Source: Bacillota bacterium (GTDB lineage: Bacteria; Bacillota_I; Bacilli_A; RF39; UBA660). Taken from it: a DNA stretch of 64,000 nucleotides. Within the stretch, counting starts at the first letter, position 1. Every line of letters starts with the position of its first letter. Made by a program: the position numbers and the translations under genes. The stretch covers positions 62,001 through 126,000 of the forward strand of contig JAEYYH010000023.1 in assembly GCA_023430885.1 (NCBI GenBank), given 5' to 3'. The notes beneath the pieces are model-generated. The model did not search any database and was not told where the DNA came from. It was given only the letters and a program-made list of their open reading frames with translations. This document shows positions 45,080 through 53,455 of this stretch, piece by piece.

Positions 45080-45822
45080 TAAGTATAAAAACACCAGATG
45101 AAATCGAATTAATGAAAGTAGCTGGAAAAATAGTTGGCGATACACATAATTATTTAATACCTTATATTAAACCAGGTATTACAACAAAAGAGATAGATCG
45201 TTTAGCTGAAGAATTTATTATTAGTCAAAATGCTACTCCTTCTTTTAAAGGACTATATGGATTTCCTGGTACTATTTGCATTTCAATAAATGAAGAAGTA
45301 GTCCATGGAATTCCATCCGGTCGTAAACTAAAAGATGGAGATATAGTAACACTAGATATTGGTGCTTGCTATAAAGGTTATCATGGAGATTCTGCTTGGA
45401 CATATAAAGTAGGTAAAGTTAGTAAGGAAATTGAACACCTTATTGAGCATACTGAACAGTCTTTATATGAAGGTTTAAAGCAAGTCAAACCAGGTAACAG
45501 AATTGGTGATATAGGATATGCTATCAGTGAATATGCTAAAAAGTATAATCTTGGAGTAGTAAAAGAACTAGTTGGCCATGGTATTGGCAATCATGTTCAT
45601 GAAGATCCGGATGTACCTAATTATGGTAAACCTGGGACAGGTCAATTATTAAAAGAAGGTATGTGTATAGCAGTAGAACCAATGTTAAATATGGGAACTG
45701 CTAGAATATATGTGCTTGATGATGATTGGACTATCGTAACAGCTGATAATAAACCATCAGCACATTATGAACATACAGTTGTTGTTACTAAAGATGGATA
45801 TACAATTTTAACAAAGAGGTGA
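45076..45822 (+). CDS. map: Methionine aminopeptidase, type I
   Basis: Map removes the N-terminal Met from new proteins. The 248-residue protein has the metal ligands in order: VTLDIGACYKGYHGDSAW (two Asp), the His in VGHGIGNHVHEDP, and the Glu residues in AVEPM and YEHTVVV. Full length. Start overlaps adk; stop is TGA, evidence for the standard code. infA follows after five bases. Confidence 0.97.
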   Translation: MISIKTPDEIELMKVAGKIVGDTHNYLIPYIKPGITTKEIDRLAEEFIISQNATPSFKGLYGFPGTICISINEEVVHGIPSGRKLKDGDIVTLDIGACYKGYHGDSAWTYKVGKVSKEIEHLIEHTEQSLYEGLKQVKPGNRIGDIGYAISEYAKKYNLGVVKELVGHGIGNHVHEDPDVPNYGKPGTGQLLKEGMCIAVEPMLNMGTARIYVLDDDWTIVTADNKPSAHYEHTVVVTKDGYTILTKR

Positions 45823-45826
45823 AAAT

Positions 45827-46042
45827 ATGGCAAAAGATGATACAATCGAAGTACAAGGAAAAGTTGTCGAAGTAAAGCCGGGAGGTATTTTCAAGGTAGA
45901 ACTTGAAAATAAACATACTGTAATTGCTCACGTTTCTGGTAAAATCCGAATGAATTATATTCGCATCTTACCAGGCGATACAGTAACTGTTGAACTCTCA
46001 CCATACGATTTAACACGTGGGCGCATAACTTACCGAAAATAA
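45827..46042 (+). CDS. infA: Translation initiation factor IF-1
   Basis: IF-1 covers the A site during initiation. The 71-residue OB-fold protein has DDTIEVQGKVVEVKPGGIFK, HVSGKIRMNYIRILPGD and RGRITYRK at the end. Full length. GAGGTG at the end of map is its ribosome site. The order map-infA-rpmJ-rpsM is standard. Confidence 0.98.
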   Translation: MAKDDTIEVQGKVVEVKPGGIFKVELENKHTVIAHVSGKIRMNYIRILPGDTVTVELSPYDLTRGRITYRK

Positions 46043-46059
46043 CAGTAGGAGGAAAAGAT

Positions 46060-46173
46060 ATGAAAGTTAGAGCATCAGTTAAACCAATATGCGATAAATG
46101 CAAAATTATAAAACGTAACGGAAGATTAGAAGTTAGATGTGCTAATCCAAAGCATAATCAAAGACAAGGTTAA
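46060..46173 (+). CDS. rpmJ: 50S ribosomal protein L36
   Basis: A very short gene of 37 residues. It begins MKVRASVKPICDKCKIIKR and ends NPKHNQRQG. The zinc ligands are the two cysteines in CDKC, the one in VRC and the final His in KHNQ, the C+ form of L36. TAGGAGGAAAAGAT precedes the ATG. Confidence 0.97.
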   Translation: MKVRASVKPICDKCKIIKRNGRLEVRCANPKHNQRQG

Positions 46174-46187
46174 TAGGAGGTGTTTGA

Positions 46188-46553
46188 ATGGCACGTATTA
46201 AAGGTGTAGAAGTACCTGATAATAAAAGAATCGAAATAGCGTTAACTTATATCTATGGAATTGGTAGAAATTTATCAAACGAAATTTTAAAAAATGCTGA
46301 AGTTGATCCAAACAAGAGAGCTAAAGATTTAGATAATGATGAAATTTCTAAAATTCGTGATGAAGTTAATAAACATGTTACTGAAGGTGATTTACGTCGT
46401 GAAGTAAACATGAATATCAAGACTAAAATGGAAATTAATTCTTACCAAGGTGTAAGACATAAAAAAGGACTTCCAGTTAGAGGTCAAAGAACAAATAGAA
46501 ATGCTAGAACTCGTAAGGGTAAAGGCAAAGTAGTTGCTAATAAGAAGAAATAA
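46188..46553 (+). CDS. rpsM: 30S ribosomal protein S13
   Basis: S13 bridges the 30S head to the 50S subunit. The 121-residue protein begins MARIKGVEVPDNKRIEIALT and has the C-terminal GLPVRGQRTNRNARTRKGK. Full length. AGGAGGTGTTTGA precedes the ATG. First gene of the alpha segment. Confidence 0.98.
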   Translation: MARIKGVEVPDNKRIEIALTYIYGIGRNLSNEILKNAEVDPNKRAKDLDNDEISKIRDEVNKHVTEGDLRREVNMNIKTKMEINSYQGVRHKKGLPVRGQRTNRNARTRKGKGKVVANKKK

Positions 46554-46583
46554 TTGTAACTAATTAATAAGGAGGTTATATAA

Positions 46584-46967
46584 ATGGCTTATAAACCAAG
46601 AAAACGTAAAGTTAAGAAAAATGTGCCAGAAGGTAGAGCATTTATTCATTCAACTTTCAATAACACTATCGTAACGATAACTGATAATGAAGGAAATGCA
46701 ATAAGTTGGGCTTCTGCTGGTACTTTAGGCTTTAAAGGAAGCAAGAAATCAACTCCATTTGCTGCAGGTATGTCAGCTGAAGCTGCTGGAAAAGCTGCTG
46801 TAGATATGGGTATGAAGAAAGTTGAAGTATATGTAAAAGGTTTAGGTTCTGGACGTGAAACAGCTATCCGTTCATTACAAACTGCAGGTTTAGAAATTAC
46901 TTCAATTTCTGATGTAACACCTATCCCACATAATGGATGTCGCCCACCAAAACGTCCTCGTGGATAA
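46584..46967 (+). CDS. rpsK: 30S ribosomal protein S11
   Basis: S11 contacts the E-site mRNA region. The 127-residue protein has AFIHSTFNNTIVTITDNEGN and the C-terminal DVTPIPHNGCRPPKRPRG. Full length. AAGGAGGTTATATAA precedes the ATG. Confidence 0.98.
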   Translation: MAYKPRKRKVKKNVPEGRAFIHSTFNNTIVTITDNEGNAISWASAGTLGFKGSKKSTPFAAGMSAEAAGKAAVDMGMKKVEVYVKGLGSGRETAIRSLQTAGLEITSISDVTPIPHNGCRPPKRPRG

Positions 46968-46987
46968 TAAGAAAAGGAGTGATAAAA

Positions 46988-47938
46988 GTGTTGAACTTTG
47001 AAAAACCGGTATTTAAGATTACTGATTATGTTGAAAATAATAATTATGGAAAATTTGAATTAGAACCTTTGGAAAGAGGTTTTGGAACAACTATAGGTAA
47101 TGCTCTTAGAAGAGTAATGTTATCAAATATGCCAGGTAGTGCTATTGTAGCAGTGAGAATTAATGGAGTAATGCATGAATTCCAAACTATCGAAGGTGTA
47201 GTTGAAGACGTAACTACAATTGTTTTAAATTTAAAAAGTGTAGTACTTAAAAAGCATGTTGACGGATTAAAAACAATTCATTTATATGCTGATAAAGAAG
47301 GAGTAATAACTGCAGGCGACATCAAAAGTGATGCTGATGTTGAAGTTATTAACAAAGAGCAAATTATTGCAACATTAGCTAAGGGTGGAAAACTTGACAT
47401 GGAAATGCTTGTTGCAAGCGGCCGTGGATATGTTCCAGCTAATGAAAATAAACAACATATAGAAAATGCAAAGATTGGTTTCATTCCAATAGATGCCTTA
47501 TATTCACCAATTGAAAGAATTAGTTATGAAGTAGATACTGCTCGTGTTGGTCAAGATGCTAATTATGATAAATTAATAATGGATGTTTATACTAACGGAT
47601 CTTTAAAACCAGAAGAAGCTATGGCTTTAGGTGCTAAGATTATTATTGAACATTTAAATATAATTACTAATTTAAGTGAACTTGCTGATACAACAGGTGT
47701 TATGTCTGCTAAACAAGAAGATAGCAAACTTAAGAGATTAGAAACATCAATAGATGATTTAGATTTCTCTGTTAGAGCTTACAATTGTTTAAAAAGAGCT
47801 AATATTAACACATTAGGTGATTTGGTAGAAAAATCAGAACTAGAGATGATGAAAATTCGTAATTTAGGTAAAAAGTCTTTAAAAGAAGTTATGGACAAAA
47901 TTAAAGATATGGGACTTAAATTTCGTGATGAAGATTAG
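46988..47938 (+). CDS. rpoA: RNA polymerase alpha subunit
   Basis: The alpha dimer nucleates RNA polymerase. The 316-residue protein has the N-terminal domain (FELEPLERGFGTTIGNALRR, about 26-45) and the C-terminal domain with LKRANINTLGDLV and the RNLGKKSLKEV motif that touches DNA and activators. Start is GTG 46988, eight bases after AGGAG; an upstream in-frame ATG lies in rpsK coding sequence. The first residues LNFEKP fit. Confidence 0.96.
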   Translation: MLNFEKPVFKITDYVENNNYGKFELEPLERGFGTTIGNALRRVMLSNMPGSAIVAVRINGVMHEFQTIEGVVEDVTTIVLNLKSVVLKKHVDGLKTIHLYADKEGVITAGDIKSDADVEVINKEQIIATLAKGGKLDMEMLVASGRGYVPANENKQHIENAKIGFIPIDALYSPIERISYEVDTARVGQDANYDKLIMDVYTNGSLKPEEAMALGAKIIIEHLNIITNLSELADTTGVMSAKQEDSKLKRLETSIDDLDFSVRAYNCLKRANINTLGDLVEKSELEMMKIRNLGKKSLKEVMDKIKDMGLKFRDED

Positions 47939-47956
47939 TAGTTAGGAGGAAAAAAT

Positions 47957-48313
47957 ATGGCTTATAGAAAATTAGGACGTACTAATAAACATAGAAGAAG
48001 TATGCTTGCTAATCTAACTAAAGATCTTATTATGAGTGAAAAAATTCAAACAACTGAAACAAGAGCAAAAGAAGCTCGTAAGTTTGTTGATAAAATGATT
48101 TCATATGGTAAAGATGGTTCTTTAGTAGCTCGTAGAAAAGCATTAGCATTTTTACAAAACGATGTAGAAGCGGTTAAAAAAGTATTTGATGACTTAGCTC
48201 CTCGTTATGCTAATAGAAATGGTGGCTATACAAGAATTTTAAAATTAACTGAACGTCGTGGAGATGACGCTTTAATAGTTATATTAGAATTAGTAGAGGA
48301 AGATGCAAAATAA
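47957..48313 (+). CDS. rplQ: 50S ribosomal protein L17
   Basis: L17 is near the tunnel exit. The 118-residue protein has MAYRKLGRTNKHRRSMLANL and TTETRAKEARKFVDKMI, and the C-terminal RNGGYTRILKLTERRGDDA. Full length. It ends the ribosomal superoperon and a strong terminator follows within its last codons. Confidence 0.98.
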   Translation: MAYRKLGRTNKHRRSMLANLTKDLIMSEKIQTTETRAKEARKFVDKMISYGKDGSLVARRKALAFLQNDVEAVKKVFDDLAPRYANRNGGYTRILKLTERRGDDALIVILELVEEDAK

Positions 48314-48328
48314 GCATCTTTTTTTTGT
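48300..48328 (+). terminator. Terminator of the S10-spc-alpha operon
   Basis: AAGATGC and GCATCTT pair around AAAATAA, which includes the rplQ stop, followed by eight T residues. Confidence 0.88.
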
Positions 48329-48347
48329 TTTCTTTTATTTTATAACA

Positions 48348-48356
48348 TGATATAAT
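48348..48356 (+). promoter_or_regulatory. Extended -10 promoter of the 48387 gene
   Basis: TGATATAAT lies 30 bases before the ATG of the following surface-protein gene, directly downstream of the previous terminator. Confidence 0.65.
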
Positions 48357-48386
48357 ATATCTATAATTGTTATTAGGAGGTTATTT

Positions 48387-49547
48387 ATGGGATTTAGTTT
48401 AGAAGATTTAAAGAATATTAAGAAACCCGAGATCAATGATCAACAAAAAAAGTTGGTAAAGATTGGTATAATTGCTGTTGGCGTAATAATTGCTTTAATA
48501 TTAATTATGACAATAGTAAAAGCAATTGTTGGTACAAAAATTAGCAATGAGCAATTAGAAAATGTTATGGTAAGAGCTGCAAAACTTTACGTTAAAGATA
48601 ATCCTGATAAACTAACTGATGATATTTTTGGTGAAGATAGTATATCTATTAGTAATTTAGTTGCTGGCGGATATATGAAAGAAATAACAAAGTATAAGGG
48701 TAAGGATACTAATTGTAAAGGTTCAGTAACTGTATTTAAAAATGCTGATTATTATAGTTATAGTCCAAAATTAACTTGTGGTGAGGATTATACTTATAAA
48801 ACTTTGTCAGATACTATAATTGATGATAAAAATATTGTTACTGCTGGTAATGGACTTTATTATAATGAAGTAAGTAATTACTATGTATTTAGAGGCGAAT
48901 ATGTTAATAATTATTTGACTTTTGCAGGTCAAACATGGAGAATCCTAAGAGTGGATGAAGATGGAAATATTAGATTATTACAAGCAAATGGTACCCAATA
49001 TATAAAATGGGATGATAGATACAATAGTGAAATCAATTTACGTAATGGAATAAATTACTTTGAAGGAACAGAAAATAGTCGTATTAAAGATTCTATACTA
49101 GACTATTATAATAATGAAGAAAATTTTTCCTCAGAAAGCAAATCTGTAATTATTCCAAAAGAATTTTGTGTAGGTTCACGTTCTGATACTTCTAATGATA
49201 AAACTGGTGCATCTGAATGTATGACAAAATCAGAATTAATGGGTGCTGGGTTACCATATGTATCTGAACTTTTAGAAATATCAATTGATACTAATTGTTC
49301 AACAGTTAAATCAAATGCATGTTCAAATTATAACTATATAGATGTAATGAATGGACAATTTTGGACTGGAACTCCATATTCAGGAGATACTTATCAGGTC
49401 TACTACACTAATCAAGGAAAATTTTATAAATCGTTTGCAAGGGAACTTGAAAATATGAATATAGTAATAACAATAAACGGTGATATAAATTATACAAGCG
49501 GATCAGGAACAGAAAATGATCCATATGTAGTTAAAGCTATAGGGTAA
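48387..49547 (+). CDS. Single-pass surface protein, paralogue of the 59351 gene product
   Basis: A 386-residue protein with a short cytosolic N-terminus, one strong membrane segment (about 24-48) and a long outer part. The first outer section (about 57-135) ends in C110 and C131 with YSPKLTCG, and matches the same region of the 59351 protein (YTPVIKCG), so the two are paralogues. The second section (about 175-385, WRILRVDEDGNIRLL) resembles DUF6273-type domains, whose function is unknown. AGGAGGTTATTT precedes the ATG. It is a single-gene unit inserted between rplQ and ecfA1. Confidence 0.7.
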   Translation: MGFSLEDLKNIKKPEINDQQKKLVKIGIIAVGVIIALILIMTIVKAIVGTKISNEQLENVMVRAAKLYVKDNPDKLTDDIFGEDSISISNLVAGGYMKEITKYKGKDTNCKGSVTVFKNADYYSYSPKLTCGEDYTYKTLSDTIIDDKNIVTAGNGLYYNEVSNYYVFRGEYVNNYLTFAGQTWRILRVDEDGNIRLLQANGTQYIKWDDRYNSEINLRNGINYFEGTENSRIKDSILDYYNNEENFSSESKSVIIPKEFCVGSRSDTSNDKTGASECMTKSELMGAGLPYVSELLEISIDTNCSTVKSNACSNYNYIDVMNGQFWTGTPYSGDTYQVYYTNQGKFYKSFARELENMNIVITINGDINYTSGSGTENDPYVVKAIG

Positions 49548-49572
49548 ACTAATTATTAGTTTACCTTTTATT
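49543..49572 (+). terminator. Terminator of the 48387 gene
   Basis: GGTAAACTAA (49543-49552) pairs with TTAGTTTACC (49556-49565), followed by TTTTATT. The left arm overlaps the stop codon. Confidence 0.75.
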
Positions 49573-49599
49573 GTATATTTTAGAATAATATTATATAAT
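49571..49599 (+). promoter_or_regulatory. Promoter of the SDR-acetyltransferase unit
   Basis: TTGTAT (49571-49576) and TATAAT (49594-49599) are separated by 17 bases. The start of the box abuts the preceding terminator. Confidence 0.7.
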
Positions 49600-49618
49600 T
49601 TTATTAGTAGGTGATAGA

Positions 49619-50371
49619 ATGAAAGCGTTAATAACTGGTGCAAGTTCAGGATTAGGAGCAGATTTTGCAAGAATATTAAGTAAGCGAGGTTATGATTTAA
49701 TATTAGTTGCAAGAAGAAAAGAAAAATTGAAGCAATTGAAAGAAGAGTTAAGTACAAATGTAGATATTATATGTACAGATTTATCAAGTTCTTTTAATTG
49801 TTCAAGACTTTATAACAAATTAAAAAATGAAGATATAGATGTTTTAGTAAATAATGCTGGTTTTGGGGTATTTGGCTCTTTCGAAACAATAAAACTTGAA
49901 AAAGAGTTAGATTTAATTGATATTAATATAAAAGCTGTCCACATTTTAACTAAGTTATTTTTAACAGATTTTAAGAAAAAAGACAAGGGATATATTTTAA
50001 ATGTGGCATCATCAGCAGCATTTCAACCTGGACCATTGATGGCTACATATTATGCAAGCAAATCTTATGTTTATAATCTAACTTGTGCAATATATGAAGA
50101 ATTAAGAAGAGCTGATAGTGACGTTAAGGTAAGTGTATTATGTCCTGGTCCTGTCAATACAGAGTTTAATAGTGTTGCAGGAGTAGAATTTGGTATGAAG
50201 TCATTAGAAAGTTATGATGTTGCTAAATATGCGATAGATAAAATGTTTAAAAATAAATTAGTTATAATACCAGGCTTTCAAATAAAAGCTGCCAGATTTT
50301 TTGGACGTTTTTTACCAACAAAAATACTTATCAAAATTACTTATAATATACAAAAAAAGAAGGTAAAATAA
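49619..50371 (+). CDS. Short-chain dehydrogenase/reductase family protein
   Basis: An SDR oxidoreductase that uses NAD(P)H; the substrate cannot be told. The 250-residue protein has the nucleotide-binding TGASSGLG (6-13), NNAG (78-81), the catalytic Ser in NVASSAA (about 131) and Y144-x3-K148. The arginine-rich ARRKEKL after strand 2 points to NADPH. It is related to the DltE/YqjQ type. GTGATAG precedes the ATG. Its stop overlaps the start of the next gene by one base. Confidence 0.9.
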   Translation: MKALITGASSGLGADFARILSKRGYDLILVARRKEKLKQLKEELSTNVDIICTDLSSSFNCSRLYNKLKNEDIDVLVNNAGFGVFGSFETIKLEKELDLIDINIKAVHILTKLFLTDFKKKDKGYILNVASSAAFQPGPLMATYYASKSYVYNLTCAIYEELRRADSDVKVSVLCPGPVNTEFNSVAGVEFGMKSLESYDVAKYAIDKMFKNKLVIIPGFQIKAARFFGRFLPTKILIKITYNIQKKKVK

Positions 50372-50985
50372 TGGTTAAATATATAGACAAAAATAATACA
50401 TATATTTCAAATGAGGTTAGTATAGGAACAGGAGTTGTAGTTTATCCAAATGTTATTATAGAGGGATTATCTATAATAGGTGATAATACAATAATTTATC
50501 CAGGATGTTTTATAAAAAGTAGTATTATAGGTGCTAATTGCGAATTATATAATTCACAAATTGTTGATTCTTCAATTGGTGATTTTACTTTAGTGGGCCC
50601 CTACGCTAACATTCATAATAAAGTTAAAATAGGAAATAATAATAAAATTGGTTCTTGTGTAGAAATTAAAAATACAACTACTGGTAATAACACTAAAATT
50701 CCCCATCTTTCATATATAGGAGATGCTGAAATAGGAAATGGTGTAAATATTGGAGCCGGTGCAATAACCGCGAATTTTGACGGTTTAAATAAGAATAAGA
50801 CAGTAATACATGACAATTCTTTTGTTGGGTGTAATGTTAACTTACTAGCTCCGCTTGATGTAGGAGAAAACGCACTTATTGCAGCGGGCTCTACTATTAC
50901 AAAAAATGTCCCTGTAAATAGTTTATCAATAGCCAGGGAAAAGCAGGTTAATAAAAAGAATTATTACAAAAAGAATAAAGTTTAA
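50371..50985 (+). CDS. Stand-alone GlmU-type acetyltransferase (left-handed beta-helix)
   Basis: The 204 residues form hexapeptide repeats throughout, and the second half matches the C-terminal domain of GlmU: PHLSYIGDAEIGNGVNIGAG with the catalytic-type His (H112), then NFDGLNKNKT and FVGCNVNLLAPL. That domain makes N-acetylglucosamine-1-phosphate from glucosamine-1-phosphate and acetyl-CoA. The uridylyltransferase half is missing, so UDP-GlcNAc synthesis would need a separate enzyme. It overlaps the SDR by one base. Another sugar acetyltransferase role is possible. Confidence 0.72.
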   Translation: MVKYIDKNNTYISNEVSIGTGVVVYPNVIIEGLSIIGDNTIIYPGCFIKSSIIGANCELYNSQIVDSSIGDFTLVGPYANIHNKVKIGNNNKIGSCVEIKNTTTGNNTKIPHLSYIGDAEIGNGVNIGAGAITANFDGLNKNKTVIHDNSFVGCNVNLLAPLDVGENALIAAGSTITKNVPVNSLSIAREKQVNKKNYYKKNKV

Positions 50986-51000
50986 CTTTATTCTTTTTCA
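50968..51000 (+). terminator. Terminator after the acetyltransferase gene
   Basis: A near-perfect hairpin: AAAAAGAATAAAGTT (50968-50982) with AACTTTATTCTTTTT (50984-50998), ending in T-rich sequence. It includes the last codons and stop. Confidence 0.85.
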
Positions 51001-51029
51001 TTGTAAAAATATGCCATATATAATATAAT
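51001..51029 (+). promoter_or_regulatory. Promoter of the ecfA1-ecfA2-ecfT-truA unit
   Basis: TTGTAA (51001-51006) and TATAAT (51024-51029) are 17 bases apart. Confidence 0.7.
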
Positions 51030-51052
51030 ATAACTATCAAAGGTGGTGCCAA

Positions 51053-51862
51053 ATGGAAGAAATTATAAAAATAGACAACATAAATTTTAGTTATGGAGAG
51101 CATAAAATATTTGAAAATTTCTCCTTAAATATAAATAAAGGAACATATACTACAGTAATTGGACCTAATGGCAGTGGTAAAAGTACTTTAATTAGAATAA
51201 TATTAGGTTTAATGAAAACAAATGGCAAAATAATAATTAATAATTTAGAATTAAATCACAAAAATATTAAAGCAATCATTAGTAAAGTTGGCGTTGTCTT
51301 TGAAAATCCTGATAATCAATTTGTAGCAGAAACAGTTATGGATGACATTGCTTTTTCTCTTGAAAATATGCAAGTCGATCCTAAAATAATTAAAAGCAAA
51401 GTAAAAGAAATTTCTGAACTTATCGGAATTCAAGATATTCTTGAGAGAGAACCACATACGTTATCAGGCGGTGAAAAGCAATTAGTAGCTTTAGCGTCTG
51501 CTCTCATCATTGAGCCGGATTTATTAATACTAGATGAAGCGCTAACAATGTTAGATATGGATGATAGAAATAAAATCTACAAAATTTTAAATAAAGTAAA
51601 TAATGAGAAAAATATTACTATATTAAATGTTACTCATGATGTAGATGAAGTTTTATTTGGAAAAGACATAATTGTTTTAGATGAAGGCAATATTATTTTA
51701 AATGGCCCAAAAGAATTAGTTTTACAAGAAGAGAAAATCTTTAACAAATTAGGATTAACGCTTCCATTTATGGCTGAACTTTCAATAAAACTAAGATATT
51801 ATGGTTTAGTTGACCATTTAATATTTGATATGGATGAGATGGTGGATGAATTATGGAAATAA
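51053..51862 (+). CDS. ecfA1: ECF transporter ATPase EcfA1
   Basis: One of two ATPases of the energy-coupling factor module that powers vitamin and metal uptake by swapping substrate-binding S components. The 269-residue protein has Walker A GPNGSGKST (37-45), a Q-loop in ENPDNQF, the signature LSGGEKQ (137-143), and Walker B LLILDEA. AAAGGTGGTG precedes the ATG. It overlaps ecfA2 by ten bases. No S component is seen nearby, so the transported substrate is unknown. Confidence 0.94.
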   Translation: MEEIIKIDNINFSYGEHKIFENFSLNINKGTYTTVIGPNGSGKSTLIRIILGLMKTNGKIIINNLELNHKNIKAIISKVGVVFENPDNQFVAETVMDDIAFSLENMQVDPKIIKSKVKEISELIGIQDILEREPHTLSGGEKQLVALASALIIEPDLLILDEALTMLDMDDRNKIYKILNKVNNEKNITILNVTHDVDEVLFGKDIIVLDEGNIILNGPKELVLQEEKIFNKLGLTLPFMAELSIKLRYYGLVDHLIFDMDEMVDELWK

Positions 51863-52710
51863 AGTTTAATGATGTAAATTACATATATAACAAAAATTCA
51901 TCAATTAAGAATGAAGTATTAAAAAATGTAAATATTAGGTTCAACGAAGGTGAAATAACAAGTATAATTGGTAGAAGTGGTAGTGGTAAAACAACTATGG
52001 CTGAACTAATGAATGCTTTATTATATCCAAGTGAAGGCAATATTAATATTGGTAGCTATTTGCTAACATCTAGGGGTATAAAGAACAATAAAAAAATTAA
52101 TAATTTACGTGTCAATGTAGGTTTAGTATTTCAATTTCCTGAAGAACAGTTTTTTAATATGACCGTAAAAGAAGAAATTTCTTTTGGAATGAAATATTTT
52201 AATTATAAAACAAATGATATAGATAAACGTGTTAGTGATGCACTAAAGATGGTAGGTTTAAACGATGACTATTTAGAGAGAAATCCCTTTACTTTAAGTA
52301 ATGGTGAAAAAAGAAAAGTGGCAATCGCATCAATTATTGCATTTAATCCTAAAGTAATTATACTAGACGAGCCAACTATTGGATTGGATAGTATTAGCAA
52401 AAAAAATTTGTTACAATTAATTAAAAAGTTAAAACAACGTTTAAACAAAACAATTATATTGATTAGTCATGATATTGAGTTAGTTCATCAAGTTAGTGAT
52501 TATATAGTTGTACTTGATAAAGGACACGTTATAGCTGAAGGGGATAAATATAGTGTTTTTAAGCAAGAAGTTATGCTTGAAGAATATGGGATTAAGGTTC
52601 CTAAAATAATTGAATTTTCGAACAAAGTTTTAGATAAAAAGGGCATTAAGATTGGATATAGGGATGAAATGAATGATTTAATAAAGGATATATATCGTTA
52701 TGTTAAATAA
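51853..52710 (+). CDS. ecfA2: ECF transporter ATPase EcfA2
   Basis: The partner ATPase of EcfA1. The 285-residue protein has Walker A GRSGSGKTT (40-48), FQFPEEQFF with the Q-loop, Walker B VIILDEPT and the H-loop SHD. The signature reads LSNGEKR (148-154), with Asn in place of the usual first Gly of LSGGQ. It ends in the long C-terminal region typical of the family. It overlaps both neighbours (ten and eleven bases), so the ECF genes are tightly coupled. Confidence 0.94.
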   Translation: MEIKFNDVNYIYNKNSSIKNEVLKNVNIRFNEGEITSIIGRSGSGKTTMAELMNALLYPSEGNINIGSYLLTSRGIKNNKKINNLRVNVGLVFQFPEEQFFNMTVKEEISFGMKYFNYKTNDIDKRVSDALKMVGLNDDYLERNPFTLSNGEKRKVAIASIIAFNPKVIILDEPTIGLDSISKKNLLQLIKKLKQRLNKTIILISHDIELVHQVSDYIVVLDKGHVIAEGDKYSVFKQEVMLEEYGIKVPKIIEFSNKVLDKKGIKIGYRDEMNDLIKDIYRYVK

Positions 52711-53455
52711 TATAGTAATAGGTAGCTATTATCCTGTTAAATCAAAAGTTCATTTCATGAATCCTGTATCAAAAATCATATGCACAATTTTATATATAGT
52801 AATGACTTTTTTATGCCAAGACGTTAGATTAATGTTATTATTAACTATCTTATCAGTGCTTATGGTAGAAATAGCACACTTACCAAAATCTTTATATTTA
52901 AGAACTCTTAGAAGTCTCAAATTCATAATTATTCTTACAGTAATTATTTATTATTTTGTAGGTAGCGATTTGGAAACAGTACTTAACATGGTATTTAGAT
53001 TAATTAATATTGTTTTATATACAACAATACTAACATTAACTACACCTCCTACTGAAATTACTTATGGGCTTCAAAAAGCATTAGCGCCACTTAAATTAAT
53101 AGGAATACCAATTAATAAAATGTCTTTATCTATTTCACTTGCTTTAAGGTTTATTCCGACAATAATAGATCAGGGAAATAAAATACTTAAGTCACAAGCT
53201 AGTAGGGGAATAGACTATTATGCATCTAGCGTAAAAGGAAAATTCACTGCTATCAAGTCAATGCTTTTACCAATGTTTATCTTAACAATTAGAAGAGCTG
53301 ATACATTATCAGAAGCAATGCAAGTCAGATTATACAATATTAACTCTAAAAGAACTAATTTTAGAATTAATAAATGGGGTTTTTTTGATACATTTTTATC
53401 GTTAGTCCATTTAGGCATATTAGTGTTAATAGTAGCTAAGATGGTGATAAAATGA
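52700..53455 (+). CDS. ecfT: ECF transporter transmembrane component EcfT
   Basis: EcfT is the membrane scaffold that binds the two ATPases and an S component. The 251-residue protein has about five to six hydrophobic segments and the coupling helices with Ala-Arg-Gly-like motifs, seen here as SQASRGIDY (about 169-177) and RADTLSEAMQVR (about 199-210). It overlaps ecfA2 and truA; the latter overlap (TGA/ATG) points to one operon. Confidence 0.92.
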   Translation: MLNNIVIGSYYPVKSKVHFMNPVSKIICTILYIVMTFLCQDVRLMLLLTILSVLMVEIAHLPKSLYLRTLRSLKFIIILTVIIYYFVGSDLETVLNMVFRLINIVLYTTILTLTTPPTEITYGLQKALAPLKLIGIPINKMSLSISLALRFIPTIIDQGNKILKSQASRGIDYYASSVKGKFTAIKSMLLPMFILTIRRADTLSEAMQVRLYNINSKRTNFRINKWGFFDTFLSLVHLGILVLIVAKMVIK

